Shown here: positions 43,405 to 53,110 of the stretch, one piece after another
Layout of the letters: each line of letters opens with the position of its first letter
Position numbering within the stretch: position 1 is the first letter of the stretch
Assembly (NCBI RefSeq): GCF_005234135.1
Contig: NZ_CP039965.1
Location: 1-64,000, forward strand
Source of the DNA: Pseudorhodobacter turbinis
GTDB taxonomy: Bacteria > Pseudomonadota > Alphaproteobacteria > Rhodobacterales > Rhodobacteraceae
Length of the DNA: 64,000 nt
Direction of reading: 5' to 3'
Made by a program: the position numbers and the translations under genes
Notes under the pieces: model-generated
What the model was told of the DNA's origin: nothing
Seen by the model: the letters and a program-made list of their open reading frames with translations, nothing else
Database searches by the model: none

Positions 43405-43842
43405 TCACGCTTGCGCCGCCCGTTGACGCGCCAGCGCCGATTGCTGATCTGTCAGCCCCAAAAGGTTGGAGACAAGCCGCATCAATTGGTCCTCGGCCGC
43501 GTCGCGCGCGTCATCGGCAAGGGCAACAGACCACATCGCTTCCAGCAGATGGGTGCGATCCTCAGGGGCGGTGGCCTCTTTGATGGCGCGGGTAAAGCGT
43601 ACGGTATCAGGGGCCTCTGATTCCAGCACCTCGGCGCGGGCGCGCAGATCTGCGGCCTCGGTCTGCGAAATATTGCGGTGCGAGGCAAGAACACGGTCAA
43701 TCCGCGCAACTTCGGTCTGTGCATAATCGCCATCAGCGCGTGCAAGCCGCACAAGCAGCGCCGCCAGCGCCAGATCGGCGTCAGGGGCGGGCAGGCGTTC
43801 GGGTGTCGGGGCCGTCAAGCGGCGGAGCAATGCTTCAAACAT
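43405..43842 (-). CDS. TerB-family protein
   Basis: 145 residues from MFEALLRRLTAPTPERLPAP, all-helical. The TerB-like pattern LALAALLVRLARADGDYAQTEV, then ALADDARDAAEDQLMRLVSNLL is clear. It is a cousin of the gene at 9990 and likewise has no ter-operon context, so the role is unknown. I prefer 43842 over the long frame to 44028 because that region runs across the dprA promoter and has no recognisable protein signature. Confidence 0.78.
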   Translation of the reverse strand: MFEALLRRLTAPTPERLPAPDADLALAALLVRLARADGDYAQTEVARIDRVLASHRNISQTEAADLRARAEVLESEAPDTVRFTRAIKEATAPEDRTHLLEAMWSVALADDARDAAEDQLMRLVSNLLGLTDQQSALARQRAAQA

Positions 43843-43993
43843 GACTGCTATATAGGCGCATCGCGCAGGGCTGCCAATCACAAGCAAGAGAGTGTGGATA
43901 ATTTGATACAGTCTTGGGTGATTCCGGCGTCGTTCATATTCTGTTAACCCATTTCCGAAATGCTTCAGGGAAGATAACCCCAAAGGCATAGTT

Positions 43994-45163
43994 ATGTATT
44001 CGGACCTTTCAGATAACGCGCAGCCCACCGCCCCCGATTTGACGGGGCCGGAGCGGCTGGATTGGTTGCGCCTTATCCGGTCGCGTCGGGTCGGGCCGGT
44101 GACGTTTCACGGGCTGATTGATGAACATGGAAGCGCCGCAGCAGCTTTGCAGGCCTTGCCCGAAATCGCCGCCGCTGCAGGGGTGGAAAAATATACGATC
44201 TGCCCCGTTGAGGTGGCACAGCATGAAATGACACTTGGCCGTAAGGCCGGTGCGCAGATGATCTGCTGGGGTGAGGCGGCCTATCCGCAAGCGCTTTATG
44301 ATCTGAACGACGCGCCACCCGTGCTTTGGGTGATGGGTGACGCCAGCCTGCTCAACCGTCCGGGTGTGGCGTTGGTGGGCGCGCGCAATGCCTCCAGCCT
44401 TGGGGTGCGTATGGCCACCCGTCTGGCCGAGACATTGGGGGAGCGTGGCTTTGTCACCATCTCGGGTCTGGCGCGCGGCATTGATGCGGCGGCGCATAAG
44501 GCCGCGCTAACGCTGGGCACGATTGCGGTGCAGGCGGGCGGTGTGGATGTGATTTACCCCGAGGAAAACACCCAGCTTGCCATTGATATTGCAGAAAAAG
44601 GGTGTCGCGTGTCAGAGCAGCCCATGGGCACCGCCCCGCAAGCCCGCCATTTCCCGCTGCGCAACCGGCTGGTGTCAGGCCTGTCCCGCGCAGTGGTGGT
44701 GGTTGAGGCAGCTGTTCGTTCCGGCAGCCTGATCACGGCGCGCAATGCACTGGATCAAGGGCGCGATGTACTGGCGGTGCCGGGGCACCCCTTTGATGCC
44801 CGCGCGGCCGGCTGCAACCTGTTGATCCGCGAAGGTGCGCTTTTGGTGCGCAGTTCGTCCGATGTGATTGAGGCGATTGGAACCGGCGTGCCGTTGACCG
44901 CGCGGGTTGTGAAACCCGCCGTGCAGTCGGTGCCAAAGCCAAGCCCGCTTCCCGGCCCGGTGCCAAACCACCGCCCATTGTCAGAAGTTTCCGCGCTTCA
45001 CAGCCAGATCCTTGCCCGCCTTGGTCCCAGCCCCTTGGCCGAGGACCAGTTGATCCGCGATCTTGCCATGCCCTCTGCCCGTATCACCCCAGAATTGCTG
45101 ACGCTGGAGCTGGACGGAAAAGTGATGCGCCAAGCCGGCGGGTTACTGTCGCGGGTGGAATAA
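43994..45163 (+). CDS. dprA: DNA-processing protein DprA
   Basis: 389 residues. An N-terminal helical (SAM-like) region precedes the Rossmann DprA core, with VALVGARNASSLGVRMATRL, then TISGLARGIDAAAHKAAL, then AVVVVEAAVRSGSLITARNA. A C-terminal winged-helix domain (about 330-389) follows. DprA loads RecA on incoming single-stranded DNA during natural transformation. The gene precedes topA by about 130 bp on the same strand, a common order. Confidence 0.93.
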   Translation: MYSDLSDNAQPTAPDLTGPERLDWLRLIRSRRVGPVTFHGLIDEHGSAAAALQALPEIAAAAGVEKYTICPVEVAQHEMTLGRKAGAQMICWGEAAYPQALYDLNDAPPVLWVMGDASLLNRPGVALVGARNASSLGVRMATRLAETLGERGFVTISGLARGIDAAAHKAALTLGTIAVQAGGVDVIYPEENTQLAIDIAEKGCRVSEQPMGTAPQARHFPLRNRLVSGLSRAVVVVEAAVRSGSLITARNALDQGRDVLAVPGHPFDARAAGCNLLIREGALLVRSSSDVIEAIGTGVPLTARVVKPAVQSVPKPSPLPGPVPNHRPLSEVSALHSQILARLGPSPLAEDQLIRDLAMPSARITPELLTLELDGKVMRQAGGLLSRVE

Positions 45164-45297
45164 AAGGCGCACACACCCTTCCCCAAACCCTGTCTCGGCG
45201 GTGATTTTTCGAATGGGGGTTGGCTCCATTGACAATGCAGCCTATTCAGCCACATCTTGCGCGCCGCAATTGGTGCCGTTTCGGAAAAGAGGTTTTC

Positions 45298-48033
45298 ATG
45301 GCTGTTGTCGTTGTAGAATCGCCTGCTAAGGCCAAGACAATCAACAAATATCTCGGATCCGATTTTACGGTTCTGGCGTCCTTTGGGCATGTTCGGGACT
45401 TGCCGCCCAAGAATGGCTCCGTTGATACCGAAGATGATTTCGCGATGAAATGGGAAGTCGCCTCTGACAGCAAAAAGCACATCAAAGCGATTGCCGATGC
45501 GCTGAAGACCGATAATGAACTGATCCTCGCGACCGACCCTGACCGTGAGGGAGAGGCGATTTCTTGGCACCTGCAAGAGGCGCTGGCCAAGAGCATCAAG
45601 AAAGATACCAAGGTTAGCCGCGTGACCTTTAACGCGATCACAAAATCCGCTGTGACCGAGGCGATGAAGAACCCGCGCCAGATCGATGTGCCGCTGGTGG
45701 ATGCCTATCTTGCCCGCCGCGCGCTGGACTATCTGGTGGGGTTCACCCTGTCGCCGGTGCTGTGGCGCAAGCTGCCGGGTGCGAAATCGGCTGGCCGTGT
45801 GCAATCGGTTTGCCTGCGTTTGATTGTTGAGCGCGAGATGGAAATCGAAGCCTTCCGCCCGCGTGAATTCTGGGGCGTGAATGCCCGCCTGAAAACGCCC
45901 CGCAATCAGGAATACGATGTCCGGTTGACTGTGCTGGGCGGCAAGAAGCTGGATAAATTCGATATTTCTACTGTCGAAGCGGCTGATCTGGCGGTTCAGG
46001 CGGTTACAAGCCGCGCATTGACCGTGCAATCGGTAGAGGCAAAGCCCGCCGCGCGCAACCCGTCTGCACCCTTCATGACCTCGACCCTGCAGCAGGAGGC
46101 AAGCCGCAAATTCGGCATGGGCGCCAAGCAATGTATGGGGGCCGCGCAACGCCTTTATGAGGCCGGTCACATTACCTATATGCGGACCGACGGCATCGAC
46201 ATGGCGCCCGAGGCGATCACCGAGGCGCGCGCCACGATCAAGTCTCGCTACGGCGATGCATATGTGCCCGACAGCCCGCGTGTTTACAAAAACAAGGCCA
46301 AGAACGCCCAAGAGGCGCACGAGTGTATTCGCCCGACCGATATGGCGAAGGCCGCCGATGATCTGCGCCTCGAGGGCGAGCAAAAGAAGCTCTATGACCT
46401 GATCTGGAAACGCACGATTGCCAGCCAGATGGCGGCCGCGCGTCTGGAGCGGACCACCGTTGATGTGGGCAGCGCCGACAAGCAGGTGATGCTGCGTGCG
46501 ACAGGGCAGGTGGTGATGTTTGATGGCTTCCTCAAGCTTTATGAGGAAGGGCGCGATGATGACGACAGCGACGAAGGTCGCCTGCCGCAGATCACCCAAG
46601 GCGAGGCCGCCGATTTCGTAAAGGGCGCCTTTACCGAAGGTTTTGCCAAGGCTGCGGCAGCGCAAGATGATGTGATTGAAGGCTCTGCGACGCGGGTTGC
46701 CTCTGCCGTGACCAACACGGATCAATCGGTGCTGGGCGCGCAGCATTTTACCCAGCCGCCGCCCCGCTATACCGAAGCGACCTTGGTCAAACGGATGGAA
46801 GAATTGGGGATCGGGCGTCCGTCGACCTATGCCTCTATTCTGACGACGATCGTCGACCGCGAATATGTGCGCAAAGACAAAAATCGTTTGTTCCCAGAGG
46901 ATAAGGGCCGTTTGGTCACGGCCTTCCTGTCGAACTATTTTGAAAAATACGTGCAATATGATTTCACTGCCGATCTTGAAGGTCAGCTTGATGATGTCTC
47001 GGCGGGGGAGCGTGATTACAAGGAAGTGCTTGCCCGCTTCTGGCGCGACTTTTCGGCGGCGATTGCCGAGACGGCTGATCTGCGGATCGGCGAAGTTCTT
47101 ACCAAGATCGATGAATTCCTGGCGCCGCATCTTTATCTGCCACGTGCGGACGGGTCGGATCCGCGGATTTGCCCGGTTTGCGGCGAGGGGCGCTTGCACC
47201 TGAAAACAGCACGCTCTGGTGGGGCGTTTATCGGCTGCGGCAGCTATCCCGAGTGCCGCTATACTCGTCCGATTTCGGTGGCGGGCGGCGATGAGGGCGT
47301 GGCGATTTCTCCTGATGGGCAAGTGCTTGGCGTTGATGATCAGGGTGCTGAAATCAGCCTGCGGACGGGTCGATTCGGCCCCTATGTCCAGCGCGGAGAG
47401 GCCACCGAAGAGGTGCCGAAACCACCACGTGCCAGCCTTCCCAAAGGGTGGGCGCCTGAAAGCATCACCTTGGAAAAAGCGCTGACCTTGTTGTCATTGC
47501 CACGTGAGATCGGCCCGCACCCAGAGGATGGTGCAATGGTCGAGGCGGCGATCGGTCGCTATGGCCCCTATGTGAAACACAATAAGGTCTATGCGAACCT
47601 GCCCGATGTGGAGGAAGTTTTTACCATCGGGATGAACCGCGCGGTTGAGGTTCTGGCCAATAAATACTCCAAGGCGCGGGTTGCGGCAGAGCCGCTTAAG
47701 GATTTGGGTGAGCATCCTGATGGCGGGCCGATGGCGGTGATGCCGGGGCGCTACGGGCCTTATGTCAAGTGGGGCAAGATCAATGCGACGGTTCCAAAAG
47801 AGATGGAGCCGGCAGATGTGACGGTTGAGCAGGCCATAGAATTGCTGGCTGAACGGGCGGCAAAAACGGGGGCCAAAAAGAAGGCACCTGCCAAGAAGAA
47901 AGCGCCTGCGAAGAAACCGGCGGCCAAGAAGCCTGCAGCGAAAACGGCAACAAAAACAGCGGCAAAGAAGCCTGCTGCTAAAAAACCTGCTGCCAAGAAG
48001 GCCGCACCCAAGGCCGAAGAACCCGAAGCATAG
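45298..48033 (+). CDS. topA: DNA topoisomerase I
   Basis: 911 residues; type IA topoisomerase relaxing negative supercoils. It starts MAVVVVESPAKAKTINKYLG (Toprim domain), with DPDREGEAISWHL metal motif and the active-site Tyr294 in YMRTDGID. A zinc-finger-like segment (CPVCGEG, then GCGSYPECRYTRP) and repeated C-terminal TopA domains (GRYGPYVK twice) follow. The tail from about 860 is a long Lys/Ala/Pro-rich extension, probably a DNA-binding tail. The longer frame from 45220 has no supporting site. Confidence 0.95.
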   Translation: MAVVVVESPAKAKTINKYLGSDFTVLASFGHVRDLPPKNGSVDTEDDFAMKWEVASDSKKHIKAIADALKTDNELILATDPDREGEAISWHLQEALAKSIKKDTKVSRVTFNAITKSAVTEAMKNPRQIDVPLVDAYLARRALDYLVGFTLSPVLWRKLPGAKSAGRVQSVCLRLIVEREMEIEAFRPREFWGVNARLKTPRNQEYDVRLTVLGGKKLDKFDISTVEAADLAVQAVTSRALTVQSVEAKPAARNPSAPFMTSTLQQEASRKFGMGAKQCMGAAQRLYEAGHITYMRTDGIDMAPEAITEARATIKSRYGDAYVPDSPRVYKNKAKNAQEAHECIRPTDMAKAADDLRLEGEQKKLYDLIWKRTIASQMAAARLERTTVDVGSADKQVMLRATGQVVMFDGFLKLYEEGRDDDDSDEGRLPQITQGEAADFVKGAFTEGFAKAAAAQDDVIEGSATRVASAVTNTDQSVLGAQHFTQPPPRYTEATLVKRMEELGIGRPSTYASILTTIVDREYVRKDKNRLFPEDKGRLVTAFLSNYFEKYVQYDFTADLEGQLDDVSAGERDYKEVLARFWRDFSAAIAETADLRIGEVLTKIDEFLAPHLYLPRADGSDPRICPVCGEGRLHLKTARSGGAFIGCGSYPECRYTRPISVAGGDEGVAISPDGQVLGVDDQGAEISLRTGRFGPYVQRGEATEEVPKPPRASLPKGWAPESITLEKALTLLSLPREIGPHPEDGAMVEAAIGRYGPYVKHNKVYANLPDVEEVFTIGMNRAVEVLANKYSKARVAAEPLKDLGEHPDGGPMAVMPGRYGPYVKWGKINATVPKEMEPADVTVEQAIELLAERAAKTGAKKKAPAKKKAPAKKPAAKKPAAKTATKTAAKKPAAKKPAAKKAAPKAEEPEA

Positions 48034-48056
48034 TCAGCGCTTCGTTTAACCCATTG

Positions 48057-48097
48057 AAAAGGCTTGGCGCGCAGGGATGTGCCAAGCCTTTTCTTTT
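48057..48097. terminator. Bidirectional terminator between topA and choV
   Basis: AAAAGGCTTGGC and GCCAAGCCTTTT form a stem of about 12 bp with TTCTTTT on the right and A-rich sequence on the left. It serves convergent topA and choV. Confidence 0.88.
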
Positions 48098-48103
48098 AGG
48101 GGG

Positions 48104-49135
48104 CTACCCCCGCGGGTCGACCAGCCGCCCCATCACATGCGCGGCCGTCAGGGTGCCAATACGCTGGCCCGCATCGGTTACGGCAATTTCGGTCGCGCCG
48201 TCGCGGATTGCCTCCATAATCTGAATCACGGGGGTTTCTGCCGGAAGCTCTTGGGCGGCGGTACTTTGGCCCGTCTCCATCACGTCGCGGGCGGTTAGCA
48301 CCGTAAGCGGGTTCATATGGGCCACAAAGCTGGCGACATATTCATTTGCGGGATTCGCGATAATCTCACGCGCTGTGCCGCATTGGACGATGCGGCCACC
48401 ATCCATCAAGGCGATACGATTGCCGATCTTGAAGGCCTCATCCAGATCGTGGCTCACGAAGATAATGGTGCGGTTGAGACGCTTTTGCAGCTCTAACAGC
48501 TCATCTTGCAAATGGGCGCGGATCAATGGGTCTAAGGCCGAGAATGGTTCATCCATCAGCAAGATCGGCGCATCGGTGACAAAGGCGCGGGCAAGGCCGA
48601 CGCGCTGCTGCATGCCTCCCGACAGCTCCCCCACCTTGCGGTCGGCCCATTGTGACAGGTTCACCAACTCTAACTGCGCCTCTACTGCGGCGCGGCGCTG
48701 GCTGGCGGATTGGCCGGCCAGCTCCAGCCCGAGGCCGACATTTTCACGCACGCTGCGCCATGGCAAAAGGCCAAAGGCTTGAAATACCATCGCAATATTG
48801 GACAGGCGCAAGCGGCGCAGGGTGGCGGCATCGGCATGGGTGACCGAGGTCATTTCCTCACCGTCGCGCACCCGCACCTCGCCGCGCGCGACGGGGTTCA
48901 GCCCGTTCACGCCGCGCAAAAGCGTGGATTTGCCGGACCCCGACAGGCCCATAAGCACCAAAATCTCACCCTCCTCCACGGTAAGGGAGCAGTTGTGAAC
49001 GCCAAGGACCTGCCCCGTGGCGGATTGAATTTCGCTGCGCGTCTGGTTTTGGTCCATCAGCGGCAAGGCTATTTCGGGGTGGTCGCCAAACACGATGGAG
49101 ACATTGTCAAATTCGACTGCGGTTCTGGCGTTCAT
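48104..49135 (-). CDS. choV: Choline ABC transporter ATP-binding protein
   Basis: 343 residues. ABC ATPase with Walker A GLSGSGKST (63-71), LSGGMQQRVGLA and LLMDEPFSALDP, followed by a CBS-like C-terminal region (about 265-343), as in the ProV/ChoV group of quaternary-amine transporters. The ATG ending at 49135 overlaps the stop of the permease gene (ATGA). The long frame to 49600 is antisense readthrough of choW sequence and is not coding. Adjacent choW, choX and betIBA identify the substrate as choline. Confidence 0.9.
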   Translation of the reverse strand: MNARTAVEFDNVSIVFGDHPEIALPLMDQNQTRSEIQSATGQVLGVHNCSLTVEEGEILVLMGLSGSGKSTLLRGVNGLNPVARGEVRVRDGEEMTSVTHADAATLRRLRLSNIAMVFQAFGLLPWRSVRENVGLGLELAGQSASQRRAAVEAQLELVNLSQWADRKVGELSGGMQQRVGLARAFVTDAPILLMDEPFSALDPLIRAHLQDELLELQKRLNRTIIFVSHDLDEAFKIGNRIALMDGGRIVQCGTAREIIANPANEYVASFVAHMNPLTVLTARDVMETGQSTAAQELPAETPVIQIMEAIRDGATEIAVTDAGQRIGTLTAAHVMGRLVDPRG

Positions 49136-49986
49136 TTCTTGCGTACCTCCAGCATGACCCGCAGCACTGTGGCGAGGGCGACAATCACAAAGCCGGATTC
49201 GAAGCCAAGATCTGGTTTCATCCGGTTCAATCCGTTCAGCACCGGCTGGCCAAGCCCCCCCGCGCCAACCAGTGTGGCGATCACGACCATCGACAGCGAC
49301 AGCATAATCGTCTGGTTCAACCCGACCATGATCTGCGGAAAGGCCGAGGGCAGCTCTACCTTCAAAAGGCGCTGCATGGGGGTGGCGCCAAAGGCGGTTG
49401 CGGCCTCGGTCAATGCGGTGGGGGTCGAGGAAATTCCCAAATGTGTCAGCCGGATAGAGGCAGGCAGCGCAAAGATCACTGTGGCAATCAACCCCGGCAC
49501 CGGCCCTAGCCCGAAAAAGATAACGGCAGGAATAAGATAGACGAAAGGCGGCAGGGTTTGCATCAGATCCAGAACCGGCTCCAGCACCGAAAACACCCAT
49601 TTGCGCCGCGCCGTCAGAATGCCCATAGGCACCCCGATCCCCATGCAGACGATGCAGGACACAAGGATCAGCGACAGGGTTTCAATTGTCCGGTCCCAAT
49701 AGCCCTGATTGATGATGAACAGCATCCCCAACGCCACGATCACACAGCGTTTCACACTGCGTTGCAGCGCATAGGTGATCGCTACGAAAACAAGGGTCAT
49801 GCCGATGGGGCCGATGCTTTCGATGGACCATGTGACCCCGTCGATCAGCCCGTCTAGCAGGTCGGAAATGATGTCAAAAAGCCCGGCCGCGTGGGATTTC
49901 AGCCAGTTAACCGCATTTTGCGCCGCGTCTCCGACAGGGATTTGTGCCGAGGTGAGCGCATCGACGAGGGGGGTGAATAGGGCCAT
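49132..49986 (-). CDS. choW: Choline ABC transporter permease
   Basis: 284 residues of the ProW/ChoW type. About six hydrophobic helices follow an N-terminal amphipathic region, with the EAA loop ALTEAATAFGATPMQRLLKV and GLNQTIMLSLSMVVIATLVG. It pairs with choV (4-bp overlap) and choX. The gap of about 45 bp to choX contains a stem-loop. Confidence 0.9.
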   Translation of the reverse strand: MALFTPLVDALTSAQIPVGDAAQNAVNWLKSHAAGLFDIISDLLDGLIDGVTWSIESIGPIGMTLVFVAITYALQRSVKRCVIVALGMLFIINQGYWDRTIETLSLILVSCIVCMGIGVPMGILTARRKWVFSVLEPVLDLMQTLPPFVYLIPAVIFFGLGPVPGLIATVIFALPASIRLTHLGISSTPTALTEAATAFGATPMQRLLKVELPSAFPQIMVGLNQTIMLSLSMVVIATLVGAGGLGQPVLNGLNRMKPDLGFESGFVIVALATVLRVMLEVRKK

Positions 49987-50000
49987 GTTTATCCTTTGGT

Positions 50001-50026
50001 AAAAGGCCCCGGGTTGTGCCGGGGCC
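50001..50026 (-). terminator. Terminator-like hairpin between choX and choW
   Basis: GGCCCCGG and CCGGGGCC form an 8-bp stem followed on the minus strand by TTTT. A partial terminator here would keep binding-protein mRNA more abundant than permease mRNA. Confidence 0.7.
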
Positions 50027-50033
50027 GATTGGA

Positions 50034-50966
50034 TTATTGTGCCAGTGCGGCAGTCAGTGCGGCCATCGCGTCGCCGCCGTCCTTGGTTGTCACGCCGTCA
50101 AGCCAGCCGTCCAATGTATCGGGATTGGCTGCCAGCCACGCCTTTGCAGCATCTTCCGGATCCTGGCCGTCATCAAGGATCGCGCCCATAATCTCATTCT
50201 CTAGCTTCAGCGAGAATTCAAGATTTTGCAACATTTTACCAATGTTAGGGCATTCAGCGACATAGCCGCTGCGGGTGTTTGTTGCAATGACCGCGCCGCC
50301 AAGGTCGGGGCCAAAGAAATCATCCCCGCCGGGCAGATAGGTGATCGCGATATTGGCGTTCATCGGGTGCGGCTCCCATCCCAAAAAGACGATCGGCTCG
50401 CCGCGGTCTTCGGCACGTTGGGCCTGTGCAAGCATGCCCTGCTCCGAGGATTCGACGATCTGGAAATCCTCAAGACCAAAGGCATTGCTCTCGATCATCT
50501 CCGAAATCAGGCGGTTGCCGTCATTGCCGGGCTCGATCCCGTAGATCTGGCTGTCCAGCGCATCAGCGGCCTGCGCGATAGAGGCAAAATCAGTGATGCC
50601 TGCCGCCACGCCTGCCGCATTGGTGGCCAGCGTATATTTTGCGCCGGTCAGGTTGTTGCGCAAGATATCAACGGTGCCTGCCTCGCGGTAGGGGGCGATA
50701 TCGGCCTCCATCGTTGGCATCCAGTTGCCCAGAAACACATCGATATCGCCCTCGGCCAGCGAGGCATAGGTGACCGGGACGGACAGCACCTTGGTTTCGG
50801 TTTCATAGCCAAGCGCCTCAAACACAAAGACTGTGGTGGCTGTGGTTGCGGTGATATCGGTCCAACCGACATCGGAGAAAGTGATCTTGTTGCACTCTGC
50901 AAGGGCGGGGCTTGCCAGCAGTAGTGCGGCGGTGCCGGCCAGAAGGCGGGATTTGATGGTGGGCAT
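50034..50966 (-). CDS. choX: Choline ABC transporter substrate-binding protein
   Basis: 310 residues. A signal peptide (LLAGTAALLLASPALAEC) precedes an OpuAC-type fold: ITFSDVGWTDITATTATTVF, then GDIDVFLGNWMPTMEADIAP, then VFLGWEPHPMNANIAITYLP. Aromatic residues of this pattern form the cation-pi box that binds the trimethylammonium group. It is the first gene of leftward choXWV, divergent from betI with a BetI-type palindrome between. Confidence 0.92.
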   Translation of the reverse strand: MPTIKSRLLAGTAALLLASPALAECNKITFSDVGWTDITATTATTVFVFEALGYETETKVLSVPVTYASLAEGDIDVFLGNWMPTMEADIAPYREAGTVDILRNNLTGAKYTLATNAAGVAAGITDFASIAQAADALDSQIYGIEPGNDGNRLISEMIESNAFGLEDFQIVESSEQGMLAQAQRAEDRGEPIVFLGWEPHPMNANIAITYLPGGDDFFGPDLGGAVIATNTRSGYVAECPNIGKMLQNLEFSLKLENEIMGAILDDGQDPEDAAKAWLAANPDTLDGWLDGVTTKDGGDAMAALTAALAQ

Positions 50967-50993
50967 AGATACTCTCCATTGGGTTTATTTTTG

Positions 50994-51013
50994 TTGATTG
51001 ACGAGTCAATTAA
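50994..51013. promoter_or_regulatory. Probable BetI operator
   Basis: TTGATTGAC-GA-GTCAATTAA is a near-perfect inverted repeat (8 of 9 pairs) centred between divergent choX and betI. It resembles the ATTGA.T..TCAAT sites bound by BetI repressors, so choline would derepress uptake and oxidation together. Confidence 0.75.
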
Positions 51014-51053
51014 CTTCAATATAGATCAGACAGCAAGTTATTCGTGGAAAAAA

Positions 51054-51650
51054 ATGCCGAAACTAGGAGTGGAACCTATCCGAAAGAGGGCTCTCGTCAA
51101 TGCCACGATCATAGAGATCGGGCAGGCGGGTTCGCTTGACGTGACGGTAGCGCAGATCGCAAAGCGTGCGGGCATGTCTACGGCCCTTGCGCATCATTAC
51201 TTCGGCGGCAAAGAGGCAATCTTTTTGGCGGCGATGCGGCACATTCTGGCGCTTTACGCGGCAGAGGTGCGGGGCGCTTTGGCGGTGGCCGATAGCCCCG
51301 CGGCGCGGCTTGATGCGATATTGCTGGCCTCGTTCAGTGCGGCCAACTTTCGCCGTGAGGTGATTAGCGCTTGGCTGAATTTTTACGTTTTGGCGCAATC
51401 AGTGCCGGGCGCGCGCAGACTTTTGTCGGTGTACCAGCGCCGGTTGCGGTCAAACCTGCGCTATGCGCTGCGCCCAATGGTGGGTGCGCGCGCCGATGCC
51501 TTGGCCGATGCTTTGGGCGCGTTGATCGACGGGGTGTATTTGCGCGAGGCTTTGCGCGATGGCCCGTCGGATGGCGAGGCCGCGCTGCAGTTGGTGCAAG
51601 GCCATCTTGCCGCAGAATTGAATATTGAACCGAGGAAGGACAGGCCATGA
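51054..51650 (+). CDS. betI: Transcriptional repressor BetI
   Basis: 198 residues, TetR fold. It opens [19 protein letters not shown] with the helix-turn-helix [20 protein letters not shown], then a C-terminal domain of the BetI type ([20 protein letters not shown]). BetI represses the choline-to-betaine genes and is released by choline. Its stop overlaps the betB ATG (51647-51650), so betI and betB are coupled. Confidence 0.92.
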   Translation: MPKLGVEPIRKRALVNATIIEIGQAGSLDVTVAQIAKRAGMSTALAHHYFGGKEAIFLAAMRHILALYAAEVRGALAVADSPAARLDAILLASFSAANFRREVISAWLNFYVLAQSVPGARRLLSVYQRRLRSNLRYALRPMVGARADALADALGALIDGVYLREALRDGPSDGEAALQLVQGHLAAELNIEPRKDRP

Positions 51651-53089
51651 TCGCACAACCCAAAGCGAGCCATTACATTGATGGCAATTGGTTGGAAGAT
51701 ACCGCCGGCGCCCCGTTGGAGGTGATCAACCCCGCGACCGGCGAGGTGATCGCGCGGTTGCACGAGGCCACGCCTGCGATAATTGATGCCGCGTTGAACG
51801 CAGCCAAGCGGGCGCAGGCCGAATGGGCGGCGCGAAAGCCGGTGGAACGCGGGCGCATCCTGCGCCGTGCGGCAGATCTGATCCTTGCGCAGGGTGACAG
51901 CCTTGCCCGCCTAGAGACCCTCGATACCGGCAAGCCGTTGCAAGAAACGCTGGTGGCGGATTGGCCCTCGGGCGCGGATGCGCTGGAATATTTCGGCGGG
52001 CTGGCCGCGACTGTGACGGGGGAAACCATCCCCTTGGGTGGCGATTTCGCCTATACCCTGCGTGAGGCGCTGGGGGTTTGTGTGGGCATCGGCGCGTGGA
52101 ATTATCCCAGCCAGATTGCTTGCTGGAAATCCGCGCCTGCCTTGGCGATGGGGAATGCGATGGTCTTCAAACCGTCGGAGATGACCCCCTTGGGCGCTTT
52201 GAGGTTGGCCGAGATTTTTACCGAGGCAGGCCTTCCTGCGGGGCTGTTCAACGTGGTGCAAGGGCGCGGCGCGGTTGGGGCATCCTTGGTGACGGATGCG
52301 CGGGTGGACAAGGTTTCCTTGACCGGCTCGGTGCCAACAGGGCGCAAGGTTTATGCCGCCGCCGCCGAAGGGGTGCGCCATGTCACGATGGAGCTGGGTG
52401 GGAAATCCCCGCTGATCATCTTTGATGATGCCGATGTCGAGAGCGCGGTTGGCGCGGCGATGATGGCGAATTTCTATTCGGCAGGGCAGGTGTGCAGCAA
52501 TGGCACGCGGGTTTTCGTCCAAAAGGGCATCCGCAAGGCGTTTTTGGAACGGCTGGCGGCGCGGGCGGAAAAGATCGTGCTTGGTGATCCCTTGGATATG
52601 GCGACGCAGATGGGGCCACTGATTTCACCGGCACAGCATGAAAAGGTTCTGGCCTATATCGCCGGTGCCTGTGCTGAGGGCGCGACGTTGGTCACAGGGG
52701 GCGGCAACCACGGCCAATTCGTGGAACCAACCGTTTTTGCCGATGTCACCGATGATATGACAATCGCGCGCGAAGAGGTGTTTGGTCCGGTGATGGCGGT
52801 CTTTGATTTTGACGATGAGGATGAGGTGATCGCCCGCGCCAATGCGACCGAATTCGGCCTTGCCGCGGGGGTTTTCACCGCCGATCTGACGCGCGCGCAC
52901 CGTGTTATCGGCGCGTTGGAGGCCGGAACCTGTTGGATCAATACCTACAACCTGACCCCTGTGGAAATGCCTTTCGGCGGGGTGAAAATGTCGGGTGTGG
53001 GGCGTGAAAATGGCAAGGCGGCGCTGGAATACTACAGCCAGATCAAAAGCGTTTATGTCGGCATGGGGCCGGTTGATGCGCCCTATTGA
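51647..53089 (+). CDS. betB: Betaine aldehyde dehydrogenase
   Basis: 480 residues; NAD(P)-dependent oxidation of betaine aldehyde to glycine betaine. ALDH motifs: VKPSEM-like [15 protein letters not shown], catalytic Glu in [12 protein letters not shown], catalytic Cys in [16 protein letters not shown], and [11 protein letters not shown]. It is second in betIBA, 21 bp before betA. Family naming rests on both sequence and its neighbours. Confidence 0.94.
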   Translation: MIAQPKASHYIDGNWLEDTAGAPLEVINPATGEVIARLHEATPAIIDAALNAAKRAQAEWAARKPVERGRILRRAADLILAQGDSLARLETLDTGKPLQETLVADWPSGADALEYFGGLAATVTGETIPLGGDFAYTLREALGVCVGIGAWNYPSQIACWKSAPALAMGNAMVFKPSEMTPLGALRLAEIFTEAGLPAGLFNVVQGRGAVGASLVTDARVDKVSLTGSVPTGRKVYAAAAEGVRHVTMELGGKSPLIIFDDADVESAVGAAMMANFYSAGQVCSNGTRVFVQKGIRKAFLERLAARAEKIVLGDPLDMATQMGPLISPAQHEKVLAYIAGACAEGATLVTGGGNHGQFVEPTVFADVTDDMTIAREEVFGPVMAVFDFDDEDEVIARANATEFGLAAGVFTADLTRAHRVIGALEAGTCWINTYNLTPVEMPFGGVKMSGVGRENGKAALEYYSQIKSVYVGMGPVDAPY

Positions 53090-53110
53090 GGCCGTCGGAT
53101 AGGATATAAG

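Noticed and set aside
44998..47322. 774-residue leftward ORF opposite dprA and topA
   Set aside because: It is antisense to topA, whose motifs are unmistakable; the product is Arg/His-rich with no motif and reflects GC-rich shadow coding.
49136..49600. N-terminal extension of choV to 49600
   Set aside because: The extension is a shadow of choW on the same strand in another frame; the ATG at 49135 overlaps the choW stop and gives normal ChoV length.
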